Numbered from the stretch's first letter, positions 9,299 through 18,272 are shown. The stretch: 64,000 nt of DNA from Ferribacterium limneticum (GCF_020510565.1 NZ_CP075189.1:2774501-2838500); one strand, 5' to 3'. Notes: generated by a model from the sequence alone, not told the origin. Made by a program: numbers and translations.

Positions 9299-9445
9299 CT
9301 ATTTATTCACATTCCACTCAACCGGCATCCGCGCAATAATCACGTTCATCAGCGTCGGTTCATATTGGATGGTGTAGCCCGGCTCAACGCGCAACCCAGG
9401 AAGCCTGCTGGTCAAAATCTCGTACGCGATGCCCTCCAGTTCCAC
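9299..9445 (-). pseudogene. Probable cytochrome P450 C-terminal fragment
   Basis: 48 codons ending in TAG (9299-9301), preceded in frame by another stop. The peptide has ELEGIAYEILTSRLPGLRV and ends LMNVIIARMPVEWN. This resembles the last ~50 residues of bacterial P450s, where a helix rich in E/L and R-x-P-x-L-R is followed by a beta strand and a final R-x-P-V-x-W. The haem-binding Cys region is absent. It sits directly upstream of the SDR copy 1 in the direction of transcription. Assignment is by pattern memory, so moderate confidence. Confidence 0.45.
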
Positions 9446-9582
9446 CTAGGAAGTGCTCGACTGAAACACGCCAAGCATACCGTTCGAACTAGAATAATAC
9501 GATCTCGAATTAAATTGTCTACGCGTATCGAAAAATTTTCAAATCACCGTAATGAAGGGGTTTTCCGCGACGGGGCTGAAAC

Positions 9583-9880
9583 TTAACTTTCTCGAACCTT
9601 CTTCGGTACGTCGCCGGACGAGGGGGGTTCGACAATCAAGCAAGCCAACTGAAGGCCGCGTATCCGCGCGACAATGGAAGCGAAGCGCTCAGCCAGATTG
9701 TTGTAGCGCCTGGCAATGCGCCTGAATTGTTAAATGCGGAAGGAAAAGTGCTCGACCAAACTCCCGATTTTTCACGTGAGTCACTCAAATCCAATTGAAC
9801 GATCCATTCGCGGCGTAGCGGGGTGATGGTATTAATGCCATCGTTCGCGATGTGTTCGAGGATGGTGCCAGTATCGAGAC
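9583..9880 (-). pseudogene. IS5-family transposase relic
   Basis: The minus strand encodes QFRRIARRYNNLAERFASIV, the well-known F-R-R-[IV]-A-x-R-Y-[DE]-K-L-A-x-[NR]-F C-terminal signature of IS5-type transposases, followed by a stop at 9583-9585. It is preceded in frame by VEHFSFRI and a TAA (9730-9732). Further upstream a shifted frame gives a peptide like the strand before the last catalytic region. It is broken by a stop and at least one shift, so it is inactive. No intact terminal repeats were found. Confidence 0.65.
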
Positions 9881-10073
9881 CTTAATGCGTCGGACCAGAA
9901 TCTCTCTACGTGCCACTACACAACACATCGGTCGAAATTGGATATATTGATTCGTGATTGAAGTGGAGCCATGAACATATCTCCACACAAATTAAGGAGC
10001 AGCCGCTTGGATGTAACCAAGATCCCGTTAACACAAGAATTCAGTCACGTTGGAGCGACATGCTCCACTAATG
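9881..10073. other. Intergenic region, nothing recognised
   Basis: 193 nt between the IS5 relic and the end of the CrtI-like gene; no gene, strong hairpin or repeat was seen. Confidence 0.4.
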
Positions 10074-11642
10074 TCAAAGCATGTCTGTCTTCATCCCCAA
10101 GTCAGCCATCACCCTGATAGCGACTGGGCGGCCCCCTCCCATGACACCACCACCGGGATGCATAAATGGGCCGACCAGATACAAGCCACTAACCCCTGGA
10201 ACTCGATAGCTTGCCAGATCCGGTGTGGGCCGACGCCCCATGAACTGGAACAGATGCATTCCAAGTGACATGATGTCGCCGCCAACGAAACTAGCCGAGT
10301 GCTTCGCCATATCTTTCGGACTATCAACGTGACGGGCAATGATGTTGTCGTCGGTCAGATTCTCAGCAATCTGCCTATACGTCTCAAGCATTCTGTCGGC
10401 CACCTGCATCTTGATCTCGTCCCAATCGCCATTAACCAACTTAGAAGGCGCGAACATATATAGGTACAGTACAGCGTTACCCTCTGGGCAGCGTTTCTTG
10501 TCGAAATTTGACGGGACGCATCCGATCACGGAGAGATGCTCAGGAAGCTTGTTGTACCGGAATTCGTCGAACATCTGACGCAGTTCCATCATATTGGCAG
10601 GCTGAATCTCAATACCAAACGTATTCGCCAGTGCCTCTGGATGCACCTTGTAGCGAAGCGGCTCTTTCAGAGCATAGTGCGTGTTGAACGCTACATAGTC
10701 TGACGGCTTGAGGTTCTTGATATCAGCTTGAATCTCCGGGGTCAGCCTGCCACCCACGAAATCATTGAGATTTTTCGGGTGGACACTAGCCAGCACAGCC
10801 TTTTTGGCATGGAAGACGCGACCATCGTCGAGCTCCACCCCTGTGGCCTTGTCTCCGGACATGATGAGCCGCTTGACGGAGGAATTCAACATAATCTTGC
10901 CGCCGTAGTGCTCGATGCATCTTTGAATGGCCAAACTCAAATGGCCGCTTCCACCCTCTGGGTAGCGCGCGTTCTTCGCGTGCAAGGCGGCTGCCGTGAT
11001 GAACAACAGCAAGCCAGTACCCTTGCTTTCCGGCCCCATCATGGCCTCCGCCGCATAACGCAACAGATGCATCTGCACCTTTTCGTTCTCGAAATACTTC
11101 AGGGCAAGATCATAGGCGCTACCCAGCATATCGCCCATCAACTCGCGGCCCAAGGGGCTTTGCTCCAGCAATGCCATAAATCCGCCGAATGGCATCGGGG
11201 GATTAAAGAGAGCATGCTGCACCATAGGCAGGATTTCATAAGTCTTATGGATGAAGTCCCGGTAAGCTTTGGCATCGCGCTCAGAATGCACCGCAATGCT
11301 GGCACACGACATCTCCAGATCCTGTCCCATCTGGATAATCGATCCATCTTCGAAGACGCTGGAGAACATGTAGGGCGCCTCAAGGTACTTCAGTCCGAAC
11401 TTGGACAGTAATCCAAGCTCATCCTTATCGATCATCGGGTTCATCTGGATGTATTGATGAATGATCGAGTGGGTATCGTGATGGAAGCCAGGTACCGTGA
11501 GCTCTTCGGTTACAACGCCGCCGCCGATGTGATCGTTGCGCTCCAGCACTAGAACGCTGAGACCATGCTTGGCAAGATACGCCGCTGCAGTTAAGGAGTT
11601 GTGGCCTGCACCGACCACAATAATGTCCGTCATTTCACTCAT
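10074..11642 (-). CDS. CrtI/PYROXD2-like FAD-dependent oxidoreductase (cassette A)
   Basis: 522-residue flavoprotein of the phytoene-desaturase superfamily. The N-terminal dinucleotide motif VGAGHNSLTAAAYLAKHG (about residues 10-27) is followed by ERNDHIGGG. The C-terminal FAD motif is GVSGLYLVGPFMHPGGGV with G-G-R-P-V-A-I-R. No signal peptide, so probably cytoplasmic or membrane-peripheral. The family desaturates or oxidises hydrophobic alicyclic substrates. AAGGAA lies 6 nt before the ATG. It is the last gene of cassette A (SDR, KstD-like, cytochrome c, small protein, this). A clear paralogue is at 44191-45780. Substrate unknown. Confidence 0.88.
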   Translation of the reverse strand: MSEMTDIIVVGAGHNSLTAAAYLAKHGLSVLVLERNDHIGGGVVTEELTVPGFHHDTHSIIHQYIQMNPMIDKDELGLLSKFGLKYLEAPYMFSSVFEDGSIIQMGQDLEMSCASIAVHSERDAKAYRDFIHKTYEILPMVQHALFNPPMPFGGFMALLEQSPLGRELMGDMLGSAYDLALKYFENEKVQMHLLRYAAEAMMGPESKGTGLLLFITAAALHAKNARYPEGGSGHLSLAIQRCIEHYGGKIMLNSSVKRLIMSGDKATGVELDDGRVFHAKKAVLASVHPKNLNDFVGGRLTPEIQADIKNLKPSDYVAFNTHYALKEPLRYKVHPEALANTFGIEIQPANMMELRQMFDEFRYNKLPEHLSVIGCVPSNFDKKRCPEGNAVLYLYMFAPSKLVNGDWDEIKMQVADRMLETYRQIAENLTDDNIIARHVDSPKDMAKHSASFVGGDIMSLGMHLFQFMGRRPTPDLASYRVPGVSGLYLVGPFMHPGGGVMGGGRPVAIRVMADLGMKTDML

Positions 11643-11825
11643 GTCAAATTCCTTTCGATCGTTTTGCTAAGCACAGATGTCATGCCGAAAATTGCTTGCT
11701 GCACAGAAAATTGTTCGTACCTTGAGCAACAGCACACCTGCTAGATTTGCACTGTGGGTTTTCATGGCACCACACATCATTGAATTGTTTTAAGTAAAAG
11801 GCGCCCTTTTCAGGCTGAGGCTGGC

Positions 11826-12029
11826 TTACTTGCGAAACAGGAAGGTCAGCAGAAACAGTACGAGTCGCCAGTTGAGCATTCGAAGCGCCTTGCGCGCCTC
11901 GCTTGGGGACAGGAGAACAGTCATGGGCATGGCACCCATGATGTTGGCCTTCAAGGCGAGGTCGTTTCCTCTACGCTCAATGGCATCAAGCTTCATTATC
12001 TCCATGCCGTCGGGAGTGGTCATCTTCAT
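11826..12029 (-). CDS. Conserved small membrane-associated protein (cassette A)
   Basis: 67 residues, preceded by GGAG 7 nt before the ATG at 12029. A polar N-terminal half (GMEIMKLDAIERRGNDLALK) carries the motif IMGAMPMTVLLSPSEARKAL. The C-terminus is hydrophobic (LNWRLVLFLLTFLF) and probably inserts in the membrane. It is a real gene because a diverged homologue with the same architecture (YGTMP...LRPEEVRAALSLLNW) occurs in the same cassette at 45777-45995. Function unknown; co-occurrence with the two flavoproteins suggests an anchor or assembly role. Confidence 0.75.
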   Translation of the reverse strand: MKMTTPDGMEIMKLDAIERRGNDLALKANIMGAMPMTVLLSPSEARKALRMLNWRLVLFLLTFLFRK

Positions 12030-12088
12030 ATTGCAGCTCCAAGTAAATTAGTATTTTTCGTCTGTTGGCAGGCATCCCCGTCAACGCG

Positions 12089-12520
12089 TTAGTTGTCAGG
12101 TGCACCATCCTGTATCCACTGACGGATCAGTGTTATTGACCCCTTGCCCAGCGGTTCAAGCACAGGCATTTGATCACCTTGCCCCCCCGCGCTGATATGG
12201 GATCCCTCTAATTTGCGCACCAGATAGCTTTCGTCGGGCTTGCCCGGCGTAACAAGCTGAAGTTTGCTTTGTTGACTCCCCTTCCGAACTGAAGCCAGGT
12301 AGGCCATCCCATCCTCCAGATTAAGGTTGGCCGAAGCCGCTCCACTCTGGTGACAGGCGACGCATTGAGCATCAAGGATCGGCTGAATGTCACCCTTAAA
12401 GCTCACCACAGACTGGATCGCAGGCTTAGCCCCCCTCACCAGGCCCCCCGTCTGCTGTCCATGCCCGTAAGCGCTGAGCCCGGCAAAGATAAACACGCCG
12501 AGAAAACCTTTAAGTTTCAC
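12089..12520 (-). CDS. Exported monohaem c-type cytochrome (cassette A)
   Basis: 144 residues from a GTG at 12520, which has AAGGA 6 nt upstream; an upstream in-frame ATG at 12556 would overlap the flavoprotein gene. N-terminal signal peptide (LKGFLGVFIFAGLSAYG). Haem site CVACH near residue 53, in a domain of the type found in planctomycete-type cytochromes (FKGDIQPILDAQC... LNLEDG... YLVRKLEGS). GDQMP may supply the axial Met. It starts 20 nt after the KstD-like flavoprotein stop. It is most likely that enzyme's periplasmic electron acceptor. Paralogue at 47842-48282. Confidence 0.87.
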   Translation of the reverse strand: MKLKGFLGVFIFAGLSAYGHGQQTGGLVRGAKPAIQSVVSFKGDIQPILDAQCVACHQSGAASANLNLEDGMAYLASVRKGSQQSKLQLVTPGKPDESYLVRKLEGSHISAGGQGDQMPVLEPLGKGSITLIRQWIQDGAPDN

Positions 12521-12539
12521 GTTTCGTCCTTGAAAATCG

Positions 12540-14327
12540 TCAGGCCTGCTTGCCACCTGCCTTGACTGAGCTCGATGCCTGCTTTACAGCAGACCGTGCT
12601 GCATGGCTTCCCGCCAAGAAACCATAGATCATCGCCGGACCGATCGTGGCCCCCCCTCCCCAATACCCTTGGGCAGCTGGCGATGCTATGCAGTTACCTG
12701 CACCATAGAGACCGGAAATTGGTTTTTCATCAGCATCCAACACCTGTGCCGATGAGTTGATCACAGGACCGCCATTTGTATCCAGGCATGTGGCGCCAAC
12801 GATGATGGCGTAGTAGGGGCCGTCCGACTGGAACGGATGCATGGTTGGATTGGGGGCCTCTCCCATCTTCCACCCCGTATCGGGGCGAGGATGGGACGTG
12901 TAGATGGCGTCCCATTCAATGTCGTACGCCTTTGAGCCACGCTGGAATTGTTCGTCAACGCCATTTGCGGCATATCGGTTGAAATTTGTCACCGTTGCTG
13001 CAAGATTCTTGGCGAAGTTGTCCGACAGGCGGATATTGCCCAACCGTGGAGACAACTTCTTCAGCCGGGCCTGTATGGCCTGCTCAAGCTCCGCCAACGA
13101 TGCCGCGCTGATGACGTACGAAGCTGCAGTCCCCGCTGCAGGAAGAGGATAGCTCCCTGCGAAAAGCTCAGCCGTTCGCCGGTCGTAGACCATGAACATG
13201 AGCTGGTTGGGATATTCGGAGCGAAGTGCGTCCCACGCAAAATGTGCTTGAGTTCTATCGTGGTAATTGCGCTTCTCACCGACGACACGCTCGCCGTACT
13301 TGTTGACAAGAATCATACTGTCGCCCGGCGGCTGCACAATGCCTATGGGCATGCTTCGCACCTCCAGCGCCGGCTCCAAGAGTATCTGCATGTGCCACGA
13401 ATTGGCCATGTTGCCCAGCTTTGCCCCGACAGATTGGCCAATACGCACGAAGTCGCCTTCGGCGCCGGGCACGGCCAAGCCACCGTAAATCGGAAGTGGC
13501 TGGTAATTGAGCATCATTTCTGGATTCTGACCAAAACCACCACTGCCGAAGATCACCCCTTTTTTTGCACGAAGAGAAATTGTTCGCCCGTCTTTGGTCG
13601 TTGCCAGTAGTCCGACAACTTCGCCCCGTTCATTACGTACTACTTCTTTAGCTCTGTGCCGAAGTAGGACGGGAACCTTTTTGTCATCTAGCCATGCCTT
13701 GAGCTGCCGGACGATTTCCACGCCCCTCCCATAGCTGCCATCCGGTTTGCGCGGAGTAAAAGCCCGTCCTTTGGGAGACTTGTTCTCCGGAATTTCGACG
13801 TAATCTGGCCAGGGGTAGGCTTGAAACGATTTGAGCGCAGAAATTTCTTCCAGAAATTCCACCGTCTTGGAAGCATTGTCATAGTAGGTCTCGAGCAGAC
13901 GGTATTCTCTTTCCGGCAACCCCAGCAGCGCATCCGTCGGGTTAAACAACTGCGGCCGAGCACATCGCGCCATGAAGGTGATCGCGTCAATTCGGTTGTC
14001 CACCAGGCCTGCGGCACGCATGTCGCGATTGTTCGGAATCCAGTAGCCACCATCCGACTTGGCCGTAGTCCCACCGACAACGGGCGCTTTTTCCACGATG
14101 ATCACCGACGCGCCCGCATAAACAGCAGAAACCGCAGCGACCAAGCCGGCTGCTCCACTGCCGACAACGACCACATCGGCTTCCTTGTCCCAGCGCTCTA
14201 CTGCATTGGCAACGCTGGTGAATGGCAATGTGCCCATCAACCCAGCTGCGCTTCCGGCTACAGTATTTGTTAGGAATCGGCGCCGAGGATTACCTGGCTC
14301 CGGATGCTTAATTTCTCTGTCACTCAT
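12540..14327 (-). CDS. Tat-exported FAD dehydrogenase, 3-ketosteroid dehydrogenase-like (cassette A)
   Basis: 595 residues. N-terminal twin-arginine signal (RRRFLTNTVAGSAAG, about residues 15-29) with an A-N-A cleavage region near 41. FAD motif VVVVGSGAAGLVAA (52-65) and a C-terminal block TNGGPVINSSAQV...GLYGAGNCIASP...YWGGGATIGPA, as in the FAD_binding_2 family of 3-ketosteroid delta1-dehydrogenases and fumarate reductases. Known KstD enzymes are cytoplasmic, so the Tat signal is unusual. A cytochrome c gene follows at once, implying periplasmic oxidation with electrons to that cytochrome. Paralogue at 46040-47824. The substrate is not proven. Confidence 0.87.
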   Translation of the reverse strand: MSDREIKHPEPGNPRRRFLTNTVAGSAAGLMGTLPFTSVANAVERWDKEADVVVVGSGAAGLVAAVSAVYAGASVIIVEKAPVVGGTTAKSDGGYWIPNNRDMRAAGLVDNRIDAITFMARCARPQLFNPTDALLGLPEREYRLLETYYDNASKTVEFLEEISALKSFQAYPWPDYVEIPENKSPKGRAFTPRKPDGSYGRGVEIVRQLKAWLDDKKVPVLLRHRAKEVVRNERGEVVGLLATTKDGRTISLRAKKGVIFGSGGFGQNPEMMLNYQPLPIYGGLAVPGAEGDFVRIGQSVGAKLGNMANSWHMQILLEPALEVRSMPIGIVQPPGDSMILVNKYGERVVGEKRNYHDRTQAHFAWDALRSEYPNQLMFMVYDRRTAELFAGSYPLPAAGTAASYVISAASLAELEQAIQARLKKLSPRLGNIRLSDNFAKNLAATVTNFNRYAANGVDEQFQRGSKAYDIEWDAIYTSHPRPDTGWKMGEAPNPTMHPFQSDGPYYAIIVGATCLDTNGGPVINSSAQVLDADEKPISGLYGAGNCIASPAAQGYWGGGATIGPAMIYGFLAGSHAARSAVKQASSSVKAGGKQA

Positions 14328-14496
14328 AATTGTCTCGCTCCTTTGTGGTGGTTTGGGTCACGAATTTCAACTGGGATTTTTGGTTGGAATCCTCTGATCT
14401 ATTGATTTGTTTTTAGTCTCTATATATCCAGACCGTCGTACCAATTTGATGGGAAATTGTTAGAAATCGCAGCAGGAAGTAGGCTTCATCCGAGCG

Positions 14497-15273
14497 CTAT
14501 TGACCGCCGTTGATGCTGAAACCGCCATCAACGTTGATGCAAGCCCCTTGAACAAAAGTCGCGGCATCGGATAGAAGCCATTTGGCAACTTCACCCACTT
14601 CGGCAGATTCACCGAATCGCTTCAAGATATGACGTTCGCGAGTGAGTCCCAGAAAATCACGGAACCGCGGATCTTCGGAAAGACGTTGCACCATCGGGGT
14701 ACGAATGACGCCGGGGAGAATCGCATTTATCCGGATTCCCCTGGCACCAAAATCGACTGCAGCAGCGCGTGTTAATCCCAAAACACCAGCTTTGGCGGAG
14801 ATATATTCGGCTCCACAGGGAAAGGCAATCTCGGCTGCAGCCGACGACGTATTCACAATAGAACCGCCTCCACTAGCGAGCATGGCCGGGATTTGATACT
14901 TCAAACAAAGGAAGACACCGGTCAGGTCGACCCGCATGGCTCTCTCCCACTCAGCAAGTGACAGATCTGTGAGCGGTTTGGATGCTTGTTCAACGGCGGC
15001 ATTATTGAATGCCCCGTCTAATCGCTGATGCCGTGACATGGTGTGGGCGACCAGTCCCCGGACTGATTCTTCGTCGCCGACATCGGTCACGACAGATTCG
15101 GCATCAAAGCCATCGGCGCGAATCACATCAAGCGTTTCCCGTAAGCCTTGCTCACCTATATCTGCCAGAACCAATTTGGCACCTGCTGAGGCAAAAACAC
15201 GAGAGCTCTCGCGTCCGATACCACCGCCGGCACCAGTAACAACGATCACTTTCCCTTCAAGAACTTTTCCCAT
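14497..15273 (-). CDS. Short-chain dehydrogenase/reductase (duplicate copy 2)
   Basis: 258-residue SDR nearly identical to the one at 8433-9209. The differences seen are I4V, I11V, an A-to-V in the DAIRADG segment, Y-to-H in SRYQRL, Y-to-C in FPYGAEY and G-to-A in LLSDGATF. Catalytic YISAK and the TGAGGGIG motif are unchanged. It is the first gene of cassette A and precedes the KstD-like gene by about 170 nt on the same strand. Its upstream region carries a truncated ferredoxin start instead of the P450 scrap beside copy 1. Confidence 0.93.
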   Translation of the reverse strand: MGKVLEGKVIVVTGAGGGIGRESSRVFASAGAKLVLADIGEQGLRETLDVIRADGFDAESVVTDVGDEESVRGLVAHTMSRHQRLDGAFNNAAVEQASKPLTDLSLAEWERAMRVDLTGVFLCLKYQIPAMLASGGGSIVNTSSAAAEIAFPCGAEYISAKAGVLGLTRAAAVDFGARGIRINAILPGVIRTPMVQRLSEDPRFRDFLGLTRERHILKRFGESAEVGEVAKWLLSDAATFVQGACINVDGGFSINGGQ

Positions 15274-15290
15274 CTCTATTCCTTTATCAG
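14497..15290. repeat. 794-bp direct duplication, copy 2
   Basis: Partner of 8433-9226. Homology ends at 15290, inside what used to be a ferredoxin gene, which dates this junction after the ferredoxin was present. Confidence 0.93.
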
Positions 15291-15401
15291 CCGGTATGGC
15301 TTTACAGCTCCATGAATGGCCTCTAGGCATGCGGTACCCGACGCATCGACGGTCAGTTCGGATGCTGCCCCATTGCGGCTTGTGACATGGATTTTCGGCA
15401 T
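15276..15401 (-). pseudogene. Truncated [2Fe-2S] ferredoxin N-terminus
   Basis: From ATG 15401, with GGGGAGA upstream, a 41-codon frame begins MPKIHVTSRNGAASELTVDA and continues to CLEAIHGA. This is the N-terminal beta hairpin and start of the cluster region of putidaredoxin/adrenodoxin-type ferredoxins. At 15290 it enters the duplicated segment and stops at TAG 15276, before any cluster cysteine quartet. It is therefore broken. Such ferredoxins typically serve cytochrome P450s. Confidence 0.6.
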
Positions 15402-16116
15402 TTCAATCTCCCCATATTTCAACTATGAAGGGACGATTGTTTTATATATTGATATCGATGTCAACAAGCGTAATTTGTTATTGCGATGATTGTCAGGTGG
15501 CGCTGACCGCTGAGTCGCAGTCAGTATTCCGCTACGCGGTGCAAGAGCAGTAGGTTTCGGGAGAGTGTTCTGACCCAAGAGTCAATGCCGCAGGAGCGAC
15601 CGAAAGGTCATCGGAAAATTCAGGGAAGGTTGTAGTCCCAGTCTCAACTGTTAGCGAGGAATCAACTGTTGCTCCATTGCAGGATGCAACTTTCCGCGTT
15701 GCTCGAAAACTCTGGCGTCGTCGATCGCACGCAGAATGATCGACCTTGTTACATAATGCCTATCGAACTTGTTATCAAAAAGACATGGTGGCGCTGCGTA
15801 TCTTGAATAGGCGCAAGCGCAGGCCTTCGGGAAGCCCGGCGACCATTCGAAAGGAGATCTGGCCACCTAGCAACGTTACGTGTGTATCTTCTGAGAAATG
15901 AGGTGGAGCAGGAGACAGAAGAATCCCTGAGAATTCTGGCCCTATGCATCGCCAGAATTGGCGACGTTAGAAGAACTTTGGGCAGAACGCACGTTGTTCA
16001 CTAGGGAACATGTATATACCCCTGGAAATCTCGGCCGAGGTCAGCGACAATTTTTATATTAGCCTGCCCGTTGTGCCAATCCAACTGGCAAGCACCTAGC
16101 CGGAGCCTATAACCCC
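15402..16116. other. Intergenic region between ferredoxin relic and TetR
   Basis: 715 nt. It should contain the minus-strand promoter for cassette A. Minus-strand frames at 15651-15866 look partly protein-like (for example FDRHYVTRSIILRAIDDARV) but have no family match I can name; this may be a decayed gene. No clear terminator or repeat. Confidence 0.4.
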
Positions 16117-16854
16117 TTGAGTGCCTCTTGCCTCACGTCATGGGATACGATCTTGAGGCTTGATGCTAGAACTCATATCAGCAATTCAAAAGTGAAAACA
16201 AAACCCGTACAAAATTCAAGAAAAGCGAGGAGCACATCAGAACGATCAGTTCGCCTGTCTCCCGATCAGCGCCGCACACAACTGCTTGGCTGGGCCATAA
16301 ATATATTCGCATCGCGAGGCTTTGTTGCAGCGAATCATGCTGCAATCGCAACCGCGGCACAGGTTTCTGTTCCCACGGTTTTTTTCTACTTCAAAACCCG
16401 CGAAATGCTTGTAAGCGCAGTCTTGGAGGAGGTGGAATCGTTTTACCAGTTGACGATTGCCAAGGCCGTGGATTCGGACAAGCCTGCTGACGTGGCTCTC
16501 CTCGAACTAACTGAAGCCTTGACCAATACACTTGGCAGCCATGCAGACTACGCCCGAATACTTCGCGAATGGAGTGTCAGCGTGCATGAACCGACTTGGC
16601 CTCGCTATTTACAACACTACCGTCATATGATTCAGGGCTTTGCAGACGTTATAGCGCGCGGCCAGAAGGAAGGAAATATTCGTGCGGACCTGAACGCTTA
16701 CGATGAAGCCATTATCGTGTACGCAGGCTCCACTGCACTAATTCAAATGATGGAGATTGGTGAGAGTTCGGACAGGGTTGATCGCGTCCGACGTGCATTC
16801 GTACAAACAGTTTTGCTATCGCGCCCTTCCGAACCGATTGCCGGCAGCAGCTAA
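16117..16854 (+). CDS. TetR-family transcriptional regulator
   Basis: Up to 245 residues from TTG 16117; a GTG at 16192 is another candidate and neither has a strong ribosome site, so the N-terminus is uncertain. The TetR helix-turn-helix is clear: AINIFASRGFVAANHAAIAT then AQVSVPTVFFYFKTREML. The C-terminal ligand domain is generic. It lies divergent to cassette A across 0.7 kb and tail-to-tail with the LysR gene. Regulation of cassette A is a reasonable inference; no operator palindrome was picked out. Confidence 0.85.
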   Translation: MSASCLTSWDTILRLDARTHISNSKVKTKPVQNSRKARSTSERSVRLSPDQRRTQLLGWAINIFASRGFVAANHAAIATAAQVSVPTVFFYFKTREMLVSAVLEEVESFYQLTIAKAVDSDKPADVALLELTEALTNTLGSHADYARILREWSVSVHEPTWPRYLQHYRHMIQGFADVIARGQKEGNIRADLNAYDEAIIVYAGSTALIQMMEIGESSDRVDRVRRAFVQTVLLSRPSEPIAGSS

Positions 16855-16881
16855 GGGCATGGTTTCCCTGAGCCCTATGTT

Positions 16882-17781
16882 TCATCGCCCTGTAAAGAGA
16901 CGCACCTCATCAAGCAACCAATCACGAAGTGCCAGCAGAGTCGGATCATCTGCTTTTGCTTCCGGGACAATAAAAAAATAGGCCGAGTCACTTACAGTGC
17001 GTTGATCCATTGCAATCACAAGTGAACCAGACTTCAGTTCCGACTCGATATACATAGGCGGAATAAGCGCAACCCCCATCCCCTCTTCGGCAGCTCTTGC
17101 CAGCATCGTAAAGAGCTCGAGTCGCATCCCGCTCATGTCGCCGATAACGTTCACACCCAAAGATCCAAACCAGTTTCTCCAAGCATAGGGTCTGGTCGTT
17201 TGTTGCAGCAAGGGCATGGTGCCGATTTCCTCGGGTCCAATGCTGCCCCGCCCAGCCAAAAGCTGAGGACTACAAACCGGGACGGCCTCCTCTCGCATGA
17301 GGAAAAACGCTTCAGTACCAGGCCATCCGGCAATACCATGGTAGAGCGAAGCGTCGAAAGTGGTTTCGTCGAACAAGAATGGTCGCGTTTGAGTGGTTAG
17401 ATTGATTCTGATATCAGGGTTGGCTTTAAAAAAGGAATTTAGCCTTGGAATAAGCCAACATGTCGCAAAGGTGGGCATTACCGCCAATTCGATCGTATGG
17501 CCTCTGCCCATGTGGGCCATCAGAGATAGGGTATCTCTTTCGATGGCGTCAAGTTGACCGGTGATCTGGCGGCAGTATGTACCTCCCGCCTCTGTGAGCT
17601 CGACACCGCGACGCGTACGCCTGAATAATTTCACGCCAAGAAACTCTTCCAAGCCACCAATCTGACGACAAACTGCGCCTTGGGTTAGGGATAGCTCACT
17701 CGCCGCCTTGGTAAAGCTTTCGTGCCTTGCTGCTGCTTCAAAAGCCAAGAGTGTCGTGGTGTTCGGAATTTTTCTGCGCAT
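16882..17781 (-). CDS. LysR-family transcriptional regulator (GcvA-like)
   Basis: 299 residues. N-terminal winged helix-turn-helix (LLAFEAAARHESFTKAASEL, LTQGAVCRQIGGLEEFLGVK LFRR split across residues ~8-55) and a periplasmic-binding-like effector domain of the GcvA/AmpR type. It is transcribed away from the ETF-QO gene, with 540 nt between them containing the ETF-QO leader. LysR proteins usually act on divergent genes, so it may act on this interval, but no T-N11-A site was assigned. Confidence 0.88.
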   Translation of the reverse strand: MRRKIPNTTTLLAFEAAARHESFTKAASELSLTQGAVCRQIGGLEEFLGVKLFRRTRRGVELTEAGGTYCRQITGQLDAIERDTLSLMAHMGRGHTIELAVMPTFATCWLIPRLNSFFKANPDIRINLTTQTRPFLFDETTFDASLYHGIAGWPGTEAFFLMREEAVPVCSPQLLAGRGSIGPEEIGTMPLLQQTTRPYAWRNWFGSLGVNVIGDMSGMRLELFTMLARAAEEGMGVALIPPMYIESELKSGSLVIAMDQRTVSDSAYFFIVPEAKADDPTLLALRDWLLDEVRLFTGR

Positions 17782-18195
17782 TGGTTTGCCTGCCGCACAA
17801 GTGACTGCCAGGTGCTGTCAAAATCAAGGAGTGACATTTTTGCACAAATATGTGCAAAACCCTCGATTGCAACATAAATCAAAACGCCATAACATCTTCT
17901 ATAAATTCATAACGTTAAATGGTGATACGGGTACATTTTTGATGTGACCAAAAAATAACAGGTGTTCAATTTATTTACTATTGATCATTTTGAGAACGGC
18001 GAGCGCGACCACCAGACTTACCGTTTGGATATAAAACTGGCGCAAGGTAAGCATACGCAATGATGAATATTAGAAAACACAAAAGGCCCATTTTCTGAAA
18101 TTCGGCAGGAAGCCATTTTGAGCCCGTACTAGATTGCTTTGTTCCGAATTCCTACTCCGCGAGCCGGCACGTTATCCCTCGTGTCGGCATTTCAG
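17782..18195. other. Intergenic region upstream of ETF-QO leader hairpins
   Basis: About 410 nt. AT-rich near 17860-17990, likely holding the LysR promoter and the ETF-QO promoter, but no coding frame with a recognisable family. Confidence 0.4.
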
Positions 18196-18222
18196 GTCCG
18201 GTAGAAATACCGGACTCTTTTT
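18196..18222 (+). terminator. Leader hairpin 1 with T-tract
   Basis: GTCCGGTA (18196-18203) pairs perfectly with TACCGGAC (18208-18215) around a GAAA tetraloop, followed by TCTTTTT. It has the form of an intrinsic terminator on the plus strand although no plus-strand gene lies upstream. It is one of a tandem pair ahead of ETF-QO. Confidence 0.65.
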
Positions 18223-18272
18223 CCACCTTCGTCTCCTCTGCCGACCTTCTGTCTCTCAAGTCGGTAGTTTCC

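Noticed and set aside
12540..14327. Calling this a true 3-ketosteroid delta1-dehydrogenase
   Set aside because: The family is functionally broad, the protein is exported and no other steroid-ring genes (for example kshA, hsaC) are present, so only 'KstD-like' is justified.
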